A DNA stretch of 64,000 nt from Streptomyces macrolidinus (GCF_023887685.1 NZ_JAMWMR010000030.1:1-64000), one strand, 5' to 3'; positions 27,514 to 36,409 are shown, counted from the first letter of the stretch. Notes: a model not told the origin generated them from the sequence alone. Translations and numbers: made by a program.

Positions 27514-29274
27514 GTGGACGCGCAAGGCCGTGGGCGGGCGGACGACATCGACCCCGCAGACCAGTGGGTACGCAACCCGGATACCGGTGAATACGAACTG
27601 CGACTGCCCCCTTCCGCACCGCAGTCGGGGGTGCCGAAGCCGCGCAGGGGGGCGCCCGGCGGGAACGCCCGGGAAGGCGCCCGTACGCGGCCGGGACCGC
27701 GGCGCAGGGCTCCGGAGCAGCCGGCCCCGGACACCGTTCCGGGACCGCGCCGCCGCCGCGGTGCGCCCGAGCAGCCCGCGCCGGGGCGGCGTCGGGGGCG
27801 TACGAAGCAGAAGAAGGGCAAGGCCAAGAAGATACTGCTGTGGACCAGCGGCAGTCTGGCCTTCGTCCTGGTCGCCACCGTCGGCGCCGGTTACCTCTAC
27901 CTCAAGCACCTCGAGGGGAACGTCACGACGAAGGACGTCGGCGACGCCGCCAAGGACAGCTTCAGCAAGGACGAAGCGTTCAACATCCTGATCATCGGTA
28001 CGGACAAACGCACCGGTAAGGGCAACAAGGGCTACGGCGACAAGGGCAGCGCCGGCCACGCCGACACCAACATCCTGCTGCACGTCGCCGAGGACCGGAC
28101 GAACGCGACCGCGCTGAGCATCCCGCGTGACCTGATCGCCGACGTCCCTGCCTGCCCGACGATCCAGCCCGACGGCAGCACCCAGGTCATCCCCGGCTCA
28201 CCGAACGTCCGCTTCAACGAGAGCCTCGGCCAGAAGGGCCGCGACCCGGGCTGCACGATGCGCACGGTCAAGGAGATCACCGGTATCGCCCCCGACCACT
28301 TCATGATGGTCGACTTCAACGCCGTGAAGACGCTGACCTCGGCGGTCGGCGGGGTCGAGGTCTGTGTGGGCAAGGACGTCGACGACAAGGACTCGCATCT
28401 GAAGCTGTCGAAGGGAACGCACACCGTCGAGGGCGAACAGGCCCTCGCCTTCGTCCGCACCCGGCACAGCTTCGGCAACCAGGGCGACCTGGACCGCATC
28501 AAGGCGCAGCAGCAGTTCCTCGGCTCGCTGGCCCGCAAGATGACCTCCAGCGACACGCTCACCAACCCCGTCAAGTTGATGGACCTGGCGGAGGCCGCCA
28601 CCAAGGCACTCACGGTCGACAAGGGCATCGGCGACGGGAACACGCTCAAGGACGTGGCCCTGGAGCTGAAGAAGGTGCCGCCGAAGAACATCACCTTCGT
28701 GACGGTGCCGGTGCTCGACAACCCGGCGGACGGTCCTGTGAAGAAGACCGTCATCGTCAACAAGGCCAAGGCCCCGGCGGTCTTCGACGCGATCAACGGC
28801 GACGTCTCCTTCACCGAGGTGGCGAAGAAGAAGAAGGCGAAGAAGAAGGAGGCGGAGAGCGCCGCGGCTGCCCGGCTCGAGGGCTCCCGCTCGACCGCCG
28901 CCGACATCCGGGTCGACATCTACAACGGCGGTGCCACCGGTGGCAGTGCCCAGGAGACGCTGAGCTGGCTCCAGGTGAACGAGGGCGTCCTCAAGTCCAG
29001 CCAGCTCGGCAACGCGAAGGAAGACGTCGACAAGACGACGCTGGAGTACGCCCCCGACCAGGCCGACCAGGCACGCAAGTTGGCGGACATCATGGGGCTG
29101 CCCGGATCCGCGCTGAAGCCGGGCCAGAGCGAGAAGAACGCCCAGGGGCTGCCCGCGATGATCCTGACGCTCGGCAAGGACTTCAAGGGCGCCGGGGTGC
29201 CGCTGACGGCGCCGACCAAGGCGCCTGAGGTCGACAACAAGGCCACCGCCGAGAAGGCCGAATGCGTCACGTGA
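27514..29274 (+). CDS. LCP family protein 2 with LytR_C domain
   Basis: A 586-residue protein. The cytoplasmic N-terminus (about 1-105) is Pro/Arg-rich with DIDPADQWVRNPDTGEYELR, a segment common in Streptomyces LCPs. Then come a Lys-rich stretch, one helix (about 109-130), and the LCP domain with IPRDLIADVPAC, GCTMRTVKEITG, DFNAVK and VRTRHSFGNQGDLDRI. A C-terminal LytR_C domain (VDIYNGGATGGSAQETLSWL) follows a Lys-rich linker. GTG at 27514 follows GGAGGA; a start at 27421-27424 is also possible. Likely an attachment enzyme for wall polysaccharide. Confidence 0.9.
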   Translation: MDAQGRGRADDIDPADQWVRNPDTGEYELRLPPSAPQSGVPKPRRGAPGGNAREGARTRPGPRRRAPEQPAPDTVPGPRRRRGAPEQPAPGRRRGRTKQKKGKAKKILLWTSGSLAFVLVATVGAGYLYLKHLEGNVTTKDVGDAAKDSFSKDEAFNILIIGTDKRTGKGNKGYGDKGSAGHADTNILLHVAEDRTNATALSIPRDLIADVPACPTIQPDGSTQVIPGSPNVRFNESLGQKGRDPGCTMRTVKEITGIAPDHFMMVDFNAVKTLTSAVGGVEVCVGKDVDDKDSHLKLSKGTHTVEGEQALAFVRTRHSFGNQGDLDRIKAQQQFLGSLARKMTSSDTLTNPVKLMDLAEAATKALTVDKGIGDGNTLKDVALELKKVPPKNITFVTVPVLDNPADGPVKKTVIVNKAKAPAVFDAINGDVSFTEVAKKKKAKKKEAESAAAARLEGSRSTAADIRVDIYNGGATGGSAQETLSWLQVNEGVLKSSQLGNAKEDVDKTTLEYAPDQADQARKLADIMGLPGSALKPGQSEKNAQGLPAMILTLGKDFKGAGVPLTAPTKAPEVDNKATAEKAECVT

Positions 29275-29410
29275 GTTGACGCCTTGCCTCGCGTCCGAGG
29301 GACGCGGATTCAGAAGCGCCCGGTCCAGATGCATCCTGCCGGGCGCTTCAAGCGTCCAACAGAGCACGGGAGTTGTCGGGCGAGGCGCCGGACGCGCCCT
29401 CCGAAGCGCC

Positions 29411-29458
29411 GGACGGACCCGTACGTCGGGCACAGGACGGACCCGTTCGTCGGGCACA
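29411..29458. repeat. 24-bp tandem duplication
   Basis: GGACGGACCCGTACGTCGG... is repeated with one mismatch at 29411-29434 and 29435-29458, ending 17 bp before the start of the third LCP gene. It lies in the gap between two LCP genes on the same strand and could alter leader structure. Confidence 0.75.
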
Positions 29459-29475
29459 GGGTGGGAGGCAGGTAG

Positions 29476-31188
29476 ATGACGCAGAGCGGTGTGCGCCGGG
29501 CAGAGAGGCGACCGGCCGGCAGACGGCCGCAGGCCGACGATCCGGACGAGAGCGGCGCGCACGAGGACGCCGAGGCGGGCGGGGACGCGGGAGCGGGCCG
29601 AGACGGGCGGAGGCGCGGCCCGCGTCGTCGGCGCGGGCGCCGTGTCCTGCGCTGGACCGCGATGACCCTGGCGGTACTGACTCTCGGCACCGCCGGCGCC
29701 GGATACCTCTACTACCAGCACCTCAACCACAACATCCGCAAGGGCGAACGCAACAGCGGGGACTCCAAGGCCAAGAAGGCGACGCCGAACGCGGACGGCC
29801 AGACGCCGGTGAACATCCTGCTGCTCGGCTCCGACAGCCGTAACTCCGACGCGAACGTGCGGCTGGGCGGCAGCCGGGAGAACCGCGGCAACCCGCCGCT
29901 GGCCGACGTCGAGATGCTCGTCCACATCTCCGCGGACCGTGAGAGCGCCGCGGTGGTGAGCATCCCCCGGGACACCCGGACCGACATACCCAAGTGCACC
30001 GACCCCGAGACGGGCAAGACCTACCCCCCGACCAACACCATCATCAACGAGTCGCTGGCCCGAGGCGGCGCCGGCTGCACCCTCGCCACCTGGGAGAACC
30101 TCACCGGTGTCTATATCGACCACTGGATGACGATCGACTTCGCGGGCGTGGTGAAGATGGCGGACGCCATCGGCGGCGTCGACGTCTGCGTCAAGCAGAA
30201 CGTCTGGGACCGTCCGCTGCCCCTCGTGTCCGGCGGCTCGGGCCTGAAGATGAAGGCGGGCACGCACAAGGTGAAGGGCGAGCAGGCCCTGCAGTGGCTG
30301 CGCACCCGGCACGCCTGGGGCAGTGACCTGATGCGGGCCAGGGCCCAGCACATGTACCTGAACTCGATGATCCGCACGCTCAAGGGCCAGAACATCTTCA
30401 CGGACAGCGGGCGGCTCATGGACCTCGCCGAGGCCGCCGTGAAGTCCCTGGAGGTCTCGGAGGAGATCGGCAGCGTCAAGAAGCTGTACGACCTGAGCAT
30501 GCTGCTCAAGGAGGTACCGACCGACCGCATCACCATGACGACGATGCCCAACGTCCAGGACCCGCTGGACAAGAACCACGTGGTGCCGGACGGAGCCAAC
30601 GCCGAGAAGATGTGGAAGATGCTCCGCGACGACATCCCCTTCGACGACAAGGGCGGCAAGGGCGGCAAGAACACCAAGGAAGGCAAGGGCGGCGAGGGCA
30701 CCACGTCGGCCACGGGCAAGGGGACGGGCGGGGACACGGGCGGGGAGAAGGCCTCCCAGGCCCCCTCGGTCTCGACCGACCAGCTAGGCGTGTTGGTGCA
30801 GAACGGCACCAGGACCTCCACCCAGGCCGCGATCCGCAACCGGGCGAGCGAGGTCAGCCAGGAGTTGGTGCGCAAGGGCTTCGGCAGGGCAGCCGCCGAC
30901 ACCACGACAGCTCCGTCCGTGGAGCAGACGGTGGTGCGCTACCCGAGCGCGGACATGGAGGGCGACGCCCAGAGTGTCGCCGACGCGCTGGGGATTCCCC
31001 TGAGTTCGGTGAAGAGGTCGACGGAGGTGTCGAGCGTCACGGTCGTCGTGGGCTCCGACTGGACCACGGGCACGGCCTATCCGAAGCAGTCCGCGCCGAA
31101 GGCCGGGGATCTGCCCGACAACTCCGACGCCATCAACGGCTCGGACGAGAGCCAGTGCATGGACGTGTACAAGCCCTACCAGTGGTAG
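29476..31188 (+). CDS. LCP family protein 3 with LytR_C domain
   Basis: A 570-residue protein. The N-terminal cytoplasmic region (1-55) is Arg/Asp/Glu-rich, followed by one membrane helix (about 60-80) and the LCP domain: LLLGSDSRNSD, IPRDTRTDIPKC, GCTLATWENLTG, TIDFAGVVK and LRTRHAWGSDLMRARAQHMYL. A linker of Gly/Lys/Thr (about 390-435) leads to LytR_C (LGVLVQNGTRTSTQAAIRNR). ATG at 29476 has GGAGG nine bases upstream. A strong terminator ends its transcript at 31203-31243. It seems to be in series with the two preceding LCP genes. Confidence 0.9.
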   Translation: MTQSGVRRAERRPAGRRPQADDPDESGAHEDAEAGGDAGAGRDGRRRGPRRRRGRRVLRWTAMTLAVLTLGTAGAGYLYYQHLNHNIRKGERNSGDSKAKKATPNADGQTPVNILLLGSDSRNSDANVRLGGSRENRGNPPLADVEMLVHISADRESAAVVSIPRDTRTDIPKCTDPETGKTYPPTNTIINESLARGGAGCTLATWENLTGVYIDHWMTIDFAGVVKMADAIGGVDVCVKQNVWDRPLPLVSGGSGLKMKAGTHKVKGEQALQWLRTRHAWGSDLMRARAQHMYLNSMIRTLKGQNIFTDSGRLMDLAEAAVKSLEVSEEIGSVKKLYDLSMLLKEVPTDRITMTTMPNVQDPLDKNHVVPDGANAEKMWKMLRDDIPFDDKGGKGGKNTKEGKGGEGTTSATGKGTGGDTGGEKASQAPSVSTDQLGVLVQNGTRTSTQAAIRNRASEVSQELVRKGFGRAAADTTTAPSVEQTVVRYPSADMEGDAQSVADALGIPLSSVKRSTEVSSVTVVVGSDWTTGTAYPKQSAPKAGDLPDNSDAINGSDESQCMDVYKPYQW

Positions 31189-31202
31189 CCGGCTGACACG
31201 AC

Positions 31203-31243
31203 ACGGGGAGGGCCTGCCGCAGAGTGCGGCAGGCCCTCCCCGT
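31203..31243. terminator. Strong bidirectional terminator hairpin
   Basis: Perfect 18-bp inverted repeat: ACGGGGAGGGCCTGCCGC (31203-31220), loop AGAGT, exact complement to 31243. It separates the convergent LCP gene (ends 31188) and GT2 gene (ends 31272), so it should stop both. Confidence 0.9.
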
Positions 31244-31271
31244 AGTTCACCCGCGTCCACGCGGAACGCGC

Positions 31272-32300
31272 TCAGCTCTCGCGGACGACCGCCGGCCGCC
31301 GCGACGCGATGACCTTCTTCGCCAGCGACTTCGGGCTGGTCAGGAAGCCCCAGCCCCACGACATGTGCATGGTCGCGAGGGCGACCGGTACCTGCATCCG
31401 GGCCTTCAGCGGCAGGCCCTTGCCCGCGGGGACGGAGCCGAGGGCGATCGCCGCGAGATAGCCGCCGGGGACCACGAAGCCCCAGGGGGTCAGCACCGCG
31501 CCCACCACGGCGCCCGCCGCGATCGCGCAGACCGCGGTCGGCGGGGCGAGATAGCGCAGGTTGATGGAGCCCTCGTGGAAGCGGGCGACGACATGCCGCC
31601 AACGGCCGTAGTCCTTGTACTGCTTGGCCAGGGCCTTGACCGAGGGCCGCGGCCGGTACGACACCATCAGCTCCGGCGAGAACCAGATGAGCCCGCCCGC
31701 CTCGCGGATGCGGAAGTTCAGCTCCCAGTCCTGGGCACGGATGAACTCCTCGTTGTAGCCGCCCTGTTGCTCCAGCGCCTCGCGTCGGAAGACACCGAGG
31801 TAGACGGTCTCCGCCGCACCGGCCTCGCCGCCCGTGTGGAACGCGGCGTTGCCGACACCGATCTTCGAGGTCATCGCGGCGGCGACCGCGTGCTCCCAGT
31901 CGTTCTCGCCCTCGGCGTGCATGATGCCGCCGACGTTCTGCGCGCCGGTCTCCTCCAGCAGCCGTACGGCGGTCGCGATGTAGTTCGGCGAGAGCATGCC
32001 GTGGCCGTCGACGCGGACCACGATCGGGTGGCGGGAGGCCTTGATCGCGGCGTTGAGCGCGGCGGGCGTGCGGCCGGTCGGGTTCGGCACCGTGTGCACG
32101 CGCGGGTCCTCACGGACCAGCTCGGCGGCGATCTCGTCGGTACGGTCCTTGGAGGGGCCGAGGGCGATCACCACCTCCATCTCGCCGTCGTACTCCTGGG
32201 CGAGGATCGCGGTGACCGCTCCGCGCAGATGCCGCTCCTCGTCGAGGACGGGCATGATCACGGACACGGCAGGGAGCTGCGCATCGGACTTGGCGTTCAT
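31272..32300 (-). CDS. GT2 family glycosyltransferase
   Basis: A 342-residue GT-A glycosyltransferase. SVIMPVLDEERHLRGAV is the nucleotide fold; VRVDGHG replaces the usual DXD; QDWELNFRIREAGG is the catalytic acid segment. Two hydrophobic helices near 230-270 (CAIAAGAVVGAVL, GYLAAIALG) suggest membrane attachment. It resembles the WbbL-like enzyme beside the pyrophosphorylase in mycobacteria, and sits among LCP genes, so wall-glycan assembly is inferred. Substrates are unknown. It is divergent from the fourth LCP gene. Confidence 0.88.
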   Translation of the reverse strand: MNAKSDAQLPAVSVIMPVLDEERHLRGAVTAILAQEYDGEMEVVIALGPSKDRTDEIAAELVREDPRVHTVPNPTGRTPAALNAAIKASRHPIVVRVDGHGMLSPNYIATAVRLLEETGAQNVGGIMHAEGENDWEHAVAAAMTSKIGVGNAAFHTGGEAGAAETVYLGVFRREALEQQGGYNEEFIRAQDWELNFRIREAGGLIWFSPELMVSYRPRPSVKALAKQYKDYGRWRHVVARFHEGSINLRYLAPPTAVCAIAAGAVVGAVLTPWGFVVPGGYLAAIALGSVPAGKGLPLKARMQVPVALATMHMSWGWGFLTSPKSLAKKVIASRRPAVVRES

Positions 32301-32425
32301 AGAGAACTCACGTTACCGCGAACGGGGGACACCGATGCGCGCCACCCGGGCGCCGCCGAGGGCCACCGATCGTATGGGCCTACGGTGCTCGCGGATCCAC
32401 GCCCAGCCTCGCGGAGGTCTCCCCC

Positions 32426-33886
32426 GTGCCTACGCCGACCCGCCCGCCCGTGCGCACCGTGCCCGACCGCCGCTCCCCTGCCCGCCGGACGCCCGTCCGG
32501 AAGAGGTCCCGCTGGGCCGCGCGGACGGTCACGTCGTTCTCCATGATGGTCCTCGCCGCGGCCGGTATCGGGCACGCGGTGCTCACCGGCCTTGACCAGG
32601 ACATCGCCCGGGTCGACCCCTTCAAGGACATGAAGAACCGTCCCGCCGCGGGCCACGGCATGAACGTACTGCTGGTCGGCACCGACGGCCGGGACGGGAT
32701 CACGGAGGAGGACCGGCGCGCGTACCGCCTCGGCGGCACGCCCTGCAACTGCACGGACACGATCATGATCGTGCACCTCTCGGCGGACCGGGACCGGGCC
32801 ACCGTCGTGAGCCTGCCGCGCGACTCCTACACCCGGCTGCCGGAGCACACCGACCGCACGACCGGGCAGCGCCACGGCCCCCATCCGATCAGGCTGAACG
32901 CGGCGTACGCGGAGGGCGGCCCGAACCTGACCGTGCGCACGATCGAGGAGATGACCCACCTCAAGATCGACCACTATCTGGAGGTCGACTTCGTCAGCTT
33001 CATGAAGACCGTGGACGTCCTCGGCGGCGTACGGATCTGTACGCCGCAGTCGATGAAGGACGCCTACACCGGGCTCGACCTGCCCGCGGGCAGACATCTG
33101 CTCGGCGGTGGACAGGCGTTGCAGTACGTACGCTCCCGGCACGTCGACGGGGCCTCGGACGTGGGGCGGATGCAGCGGCAGCAGACGTTCGTGGCGGCGC
33201 TGCTGGACCGGGCGACCTCCTCGGGTGTGCTGCTGAACCCGATGAAGTTCCGGGACGTGACCCAGGCCGTACTCGGCTCGGTCCGCGCCGACCTGGGCTT
33301 CGAGACGGACGACATGCTCGATCTGGGGCGGGCGATGCGGCACTTCACCCCGCACTCGTCGGAGTTCGCGACCGTACCGCTCCAGCAGGTGGACTACGAG
33401 GTCAAGGGCCTCGGCTCCACGGTGAAGTGGGACGAGGCGAAGGCGGGCGCGCTCTTCCGGGCGCTGCGCGACGACAAGCCGCTCGCCCCGCCCCGGCCGC
33501 GGGAACAGGGCCCGGCCGCGGTGCCCGTGGACGTCGACCCGCGGCAGATCCGGGTACGGGTGGAGAACGGCACGGACGCGAAGGACGCGGGCAAGCGGCT
33601 GTCCGACGCGCTCACGGCCACCGGGTTCCGGGTCGTCGGTCAGCCGACCGACCTGCCGAACCACGCCGCCGGGCACACGGTGATCGTCTACGACCCACGC
33701 TGGAACCGCTCGGCGACGGCCCTGGCAACGGCCCTGCCGGGCAGCGAACTCCGCCCGACGCCCGGCCAGGGCCCGACGCTGAGACTGATCGTGGGGACGG
33801 ACGGGGCGAAGGTACGACCGGTACGCCCGACCCAGCCACAGGAGCAGCAACCGGTACTGACCGGGGACCAGGTGGCGTGTTCCTAG
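32426..33886 (+). CDS. LCP family protein 4 with LytR_C domain
   Basis: A 486-residue protein. The N-terminus (1-35) is Pro/Arg-rich, with one helix (about 36-55). The LCP domain has LLVGTDGRDGI, LPRDSYTRLPEH, RLNAAYAEGG, KIDHYLEVDF and VRSRHVDGASDVGRMQRQQTF. A C-terminal LytR_C domain (IRVRVENGTDAKDAGKRL) follows. It lacks the paired Cys of LCP proteins 1-3; its Cys are in TPCNCTDT and near the end. The start is a GTG with little RBS. A hairpin follows at 33912-33955. Confidence 0.9.
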   Translation: MPTPTRPPVRTVPDRRSPARRTPVRKRSRWAARTVTSFSMMVLAAAGIGHAVLTGLDQDIARVDPFKDMKNRPAAGHGMNVLLVGTDGRDGITEEDRRAYRLGGTPCNCTDTIMIVHLSADRDRATVVSLPRDSYTRLPEHTDRTTGQRHGPHPIRLNAAYAEGGPNLTVRTIEEMTHLKIDHYLEVDFVSFMKTVDVLGGVRICTPQSMKDAYTGLDLPAGRHLLGGGQALQYVRSRHVDGASDVGRMQRQQTFVAALLDRATSSGVLLNPMKFRDVTQAVLGSVRADLGFETDDMLDLGRAMRHFTPHSSEFATVPLQQVDYEVKGLGSTVKWDEAKAGALFRALRDDKPLAPPRPREQGPAAVPVDVDPRQIRVRVENGTDAKDAGKRLSDALTATGFRVVGQPTDLPNHAAGHTVIVYDPRWNRSATALATALPGSELRPTPGQGPTLRLIVGTDGAKVRPVRPTQPQEQQPVLTGDQVACS

Positions 33887-33911
33887 TTCCGCACCGCCCA
33901 ACCTGACCGAC

Positions 33912-33955
33912 AACGCCCCCCGTACGGCCATCTACGGCTGTACGGGGGCGCGTTG
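33912..33955. terminator. Hairpin after LCP 4, convergent with DUF397 gene
   Basis: Arms of about 14 bp (CGCCCCCCGTAC on the left, GTACGGGGGCG on the right, with GGCC/GGCT inside) surround a short loop. It lies 25 bp after LCP 4 and 40 bp before the end of the convergent DUF397 gene, so it probably serves both. Confidence 0.7.
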
Positions 33956-33994
33956 CTCCCGGGCACTTGCCGTCCGGATCACCGCGGGCCGTGC

Positions 33995-34180
33995 CTACAG
34001 CTCGCCCTCGACCACGCTTCCGATGAATGCTTGCCACCCCTCGAAACTGCTGGTCAGAACCGGCCCCGCCTGCTCCTTGCTGTCGCGCGTGGCAACCGCG
34101 TCATCGAGGTACGCCACCTCGACGCAGTTGCCGTTGCTGTGGCCCGACTTGAACCACTCGGCGTTCTCAACGCTTGTCAT
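33995..34180 (-). CDS. DUF397 domain protein
   Basis: A 61-residue DUF397 protein: WFKSGHSNGNCVEVAYLDD, then VATRDSKEQAGPVL and FEGWQAFIGSV, the complete domain. DUF397 proteins accompany DUF5753 HTH regulators in Streptomyces and are thought to modulate them. It is the last gene of a minus-strand group with the DUF397 and HTH genes upstream; ATG has GGGGAG before it. Confidence 0.85.
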   Translation of the reverse strand: MTSVENAEWFKSGHSNGNCVEVAYLDDAVATRDSKEQAGPVLTSSFEGWQAFIGSVVEGEL

Positions 34181-34238
34181 GGCTCCCCGCTACCTCAGAA
34201 GCCCCTGGGAACAGGCCGTCATTGCGGCTTCATACGCG

Positions 34239-34460
34239 CTACGCGACGTTACCGAACTCGCCAGCGGCAACCGCGCCGACGAACGCGGCCAGTCGCCCAC
34301 GGTCGAGTAGCAGCGCAGGCCCGTTCGGGTTCTTGCTGTCCCGAACGGCGACCGTGTCAGCATCAACGATCCCGCACTCGACGCAGTCCGACTGCGCCGC
34401 AGACGCCGACGATTTCCACCAGCTCACCGGGAGAGACGACGCATCGTCAACATGCCTCAT
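34239..34460 (-). CDS. DUF397 domain protein, coupled to HTH regulator
   Basis: A 73-residue DUF397 protein: WWKSSASAAQSDCVECGIVD, VAVRDSKNPNGPALL and GRLAAFVGAVAAGEF. Its start overlaps the HTH stop by four bases (ATGA, 34457-34460), so it is translationally coupled to that regulator, the standard arrangement for WhiJ-like pairs. A second, separate DUF397 gene lies 58 bp downstream. Confidence 0.9.
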   Translation of the reverse strand: MRHVDDASSLPVSWWKSSASAAQSDCVECGIVDADTVAVRDSKNPNGPALLLDRGRLAAFVGAVAAGEFGNVA

Positions 34461-35323
34461 TTGCTCTTCTTCCTAATCTCATTGATCAACTCGGCCGATG
34501 CCTCGACCGAGAGTGCTGCGGAGGTCATCCGCTGCCAGGAATCCCGGTGAGCAGCCACCTTGTCCTGTTCCTCGATGTACAACGCAGCCGTAAGCGCCTC
34601 GCTGTGCACGACGTCCAAGTCAGCATGCGGACCGAAACCCAAAATGGTGAAGCTCCCCGTCAGGCCGACGTGCAACGGGGCACTCACCGGCAGCACTTGG
34701 ATGTTCACGTTCGGTCGTTTCCCTATGGTGAGGAGCCGACCAAGCTGCTCATGCATCAAGCCATCAACCTGCGAGGTCGACCGTAGGGCAGCCTCGCCGA
34801 TGATCGCCCACAAGGCGAGCGGGTTGTCTCGGGTGAGCACCGCCTGACGCGCGAGCCGTACCTCGACGAGGGCATCGACGCGCGCCTCGACCGCTTCGGA
34901 CATCGCGGTTGCCCGGATGATCTCCTGTGCGTACTCCGCAGTCTGGAGCAATCCAGGGATCAGGCCTATCTGCCAGGTAGAGACCGATATCGCGTCAGCT
35001 TCCAGACTGATCAGGTCTTCATACACCGGAGTGAGTACACCGCGGTACGAGTGCCACCAACCGCGCTGTGCACCTTCCTTGGTCAAGGTAACCAGGGCAG
35101 CGCACAGTTCGTCGTTCAGGTTCTCGCCCAACTCGGCATACAGGGCAAGCAGATCCTCGATGTCCTTCGCCTTGGCTGCGGACTTGGCCGTCTCGATCCT
35201 CGACAACTTCGAGGACACGAACCGACCCCGGGACTTCTCCGCCACCTCATCAAGAGTGCGGTCGCCGCGCAATGCGCGCAGCTTCGCACCGAGGCGCCGA
35301 CGACGCACTGTAGGCGCACTCAC
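34457..35323 (-). CDS. DUF5753/XRE-type helix-turn-helix regulator (WhiJ-like)
   Basis: A 288-residue protein. The N-terminal HTH (about 12-65) reads LRALRGDRTLDEVAEKSRGR and SSKLSRIETAK, then the DUF5753 domain follows (GLIPGLLQTAEYAQEII, QVDGLMHEQLGRLL, VLPVSAPLHVGLTGSFTIL). These regulators control development and secondary metabolism in Streptomyces, usually with a DUF397 partner. GTG at 35323 follows GGGAGGGA; a 26-residue longer frame has no RBS. Codon use is less GC-biased than in neighbouring genes. A set of TCACG half-sites upstream could be its operator. Confidence 0.9.
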   Translation of the reverse strand: MSAPTVRRRRLGAKLRALRGDRTLDEVAEKSRGRFVSSKLSRIETAKSAAKAKDIEDLLALYAELGENLNDELCAALVTLTKEGAQRGWWHSYRGVLTPVYEDLISLEADAISVSTWQIGLIPGLLQTAEYAQEIIRATAMSEAVEARVDALVEVRLARQAVLTRDNPLALWAIIGEAALRSTSQVDGLMHEQLGRLLTIGKRPNVNIQVLPVSAPLHVGLTGSFTILGFGPHADLDVVHSEALTAALYIEEQDKVAAHRDSWQRMTSAALSVEASAELINEIRKKSK

Positions 35324-35470
35324 GTCGTGTCCCTCCCGTTGGGTGTCCTGCCCGACAGTTTGCCGTGCGGCGTCATCGACTGTCACCTGCGTACTCCACA
35401 TGCCAAACCCTCATCCCAGCAACGCGTGCAAATTTCTACGATCGAGTGATATGGCTTGCGGAAGCGTGCG

Positions 35471-35513
35471 TCACGGGTGCAATCTTCCGTCACGAGACGT
35501 GATCGTGCCGTGA
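35471..35513. promoter_or_regulatory. Candidate operator: nested TCACG/CGTGA half-sites
   Basis: TCACGG at 35471 and TCACG at 35490 face CGTGA at 35498 and CCGTGA at 35508, so two inverted repeats are nested. The array lies between the divergent HTH and HATPase genes, where an autoregulating HTH protein would bind. The regulator-site link is inferred from position. Confidence 0.45.
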
Positions 35514-35567
35514 CAGTCATTGCGAAGTAGCCTCCGAGACACGGCACTTACCCGTGAGGGGACATGC

Positions 35568-36014
35568 ATGATCGATCCATTACGAGCACTGCTGCCCGCA
35601 TGTTGCCCACCGCCCGACGGCCCCCCGCCCATGCTGTTACTGGCGAGCGAACCCCAGTCGGTCGGCCAAGCCCGTGCGTTCGTACGCGAGTTCATCGGGT
35701 ACCACTCACCGGGCCTGCCGGAAGCCCACGTTGACGCTGTCGTCCTGGTGACGAGCGAACTGGTCACCAACGCCTACCGGTACGGCACCGAGCCCGGGGA
35801 CATGATTCAACTCGTCCTCGCCGCCAAGACCGACCGGACCCGCGTCGAGGTACACGACCCCGTGCGCCGCGTGCCCCGTCACCGGCTCGCGTCCGCCGAG
35901 CGGGACCGTGGGCGCGGTCTGGTCATCCCCGACGCGCTGTGTCCGAAGTCGTGGGGGTGCGGCGACCGGCCCCTTGGGAAGTTCGTATGGGCGGAGATCC
36001 CATGGACCGACTGA
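35568..36014 (+). CDS. ATP-binding protein, HATPase-like (anti-sigma kinase fold)
   Basis: A 148-residue protein with the GHKL fold: LVTSELVTNAYRYGTEPGD is the N-box, followed by VHDPVRRVPRH in place of the usual DxGxG, and GRGLVIPDALCPKSWG. Such small proteins are typical Streptomyces anti-sigma-like regulators; the degenerate G-box makes kinase activity doubtful. ATG at 35568 is preferred to the longer frame at 35520. Its 3' end overlaps a 31-codon ORF. It is divergent from the DUF5753 regulator. Confidence 0.85.
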   Translation: MIDPLRALLPACCPPPDGPPPMLLLASEPQSVGQARAFVREFIGYHSPGLPEAHVDAVVLVTSELVTNAYRYGTEPGDMIQLVLAAKTDRTRVEVHDPVRRVPRHRLASAERDRGRGLVIPDALCPKSWGCGDRPLGKFVWAEIPWTD

Positions 36015-36097
36015 CCATCCGGCCGGTACCCGGGCCGGGGTTCAGACCTGGGATTCCGAGCAGGCCGTATTCGTTACCGACGGCCTCCCGCCTCTGA
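36002..36097 (+). CDS. Possible tiny protein, 31 residues
   Basis: ATG at 36002 overlaps the end of the HATPase gene in another frame and reads MDRLTIRPVPGPGFRPGIPS..., ending at a TGA whose A is the first base of the next ATG (TGATG). No RBS other than those in the upstream gene is visible. Real only if translational coupling operates; product unknown. Confidence 0.3.
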   Translation: MDRLTIRPVPGPGFRPGIPSRPYSLPTASRL

Positions 36098-36165
36098 TGA
36101 CGAACGCGTGGCCTCCCTGCGAGTGCTGGCGCTGTACCGGCTCTGGCAAGCGCTCCAGCACCTGA
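36097..36165 (+). CDS. Possible tiny Cys-rich protein, 22 residues
   Basis: It starts in the TGATG at 36095-36099 and reads MTNAWPPCECWRCTGSGKR..., with CxC and CxGSG that resemble a DnaJ-type zinc ribbon half. Product unknown. The stop-start overlap with its neighbour argues for coupling, but it may be chance in GC-rich DNA. Confidence 0.35.
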   Translation: MTNAWPPCECWRCTGSGKRSST

Positions 36166-36190
36166 AGTGTGCTCCATCCCCCTTTGACTC

Positions 36191-36207
36191 CCGCCCGGCA
36201 CGGGCGG
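36191..36207. terminator. Short GC-rich inverted repeat
   Basis: CCGCCCG (36191-36197), GCA loop, CGGGCGG (36201-36207). It separates the tiny ORF pair from the DUF397 fragment and could be a weak terminator or structured leader. Confidence 0.35.
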
Positions 36208-36253
36208 CGGCGGTCAGTCATGGCCGCGATCAGCTGAGCAGGAAGGTGCAGTG

Positions 36254-36409
36254 ATGCTGAACGGAAGTGATCTGTACAAGCTCGATATCAACGGAGCCTC
36301 GTTCGTGAAGGCGTGCGGGGGCAATACCCACCCTGACGGCGAGTCGTGCGTGACCCTGGCCCGCATCGGCGACGACGCCTGGGCCCTGCCGGAAGCAGGC
36401 CGGATCTGA
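36254..36409 (+). CDS. DUF397-like protein, C-terminally truncated
   Basis: A 51-residue reading frame: MLNGSDLYKLDINGASFVKACGG and ESCVTLARIGDDAWAL match the start of a DUF397 domain, but the conserved RDSK-P-GP segment is missing and the protein ends LPEAGRI. AGGAAGG lies seven bases upstream of ATG at 36254. Its TGA overlaps the ATG of the next gene (TGATG), so the truncation may be the functional state, or the gene may be decaying. Confidence 0.65.
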   Translation: MLNGSDLYKLDINGASFVKACGGNTHPDGESCVTLARIGDDAWALPEAGRI

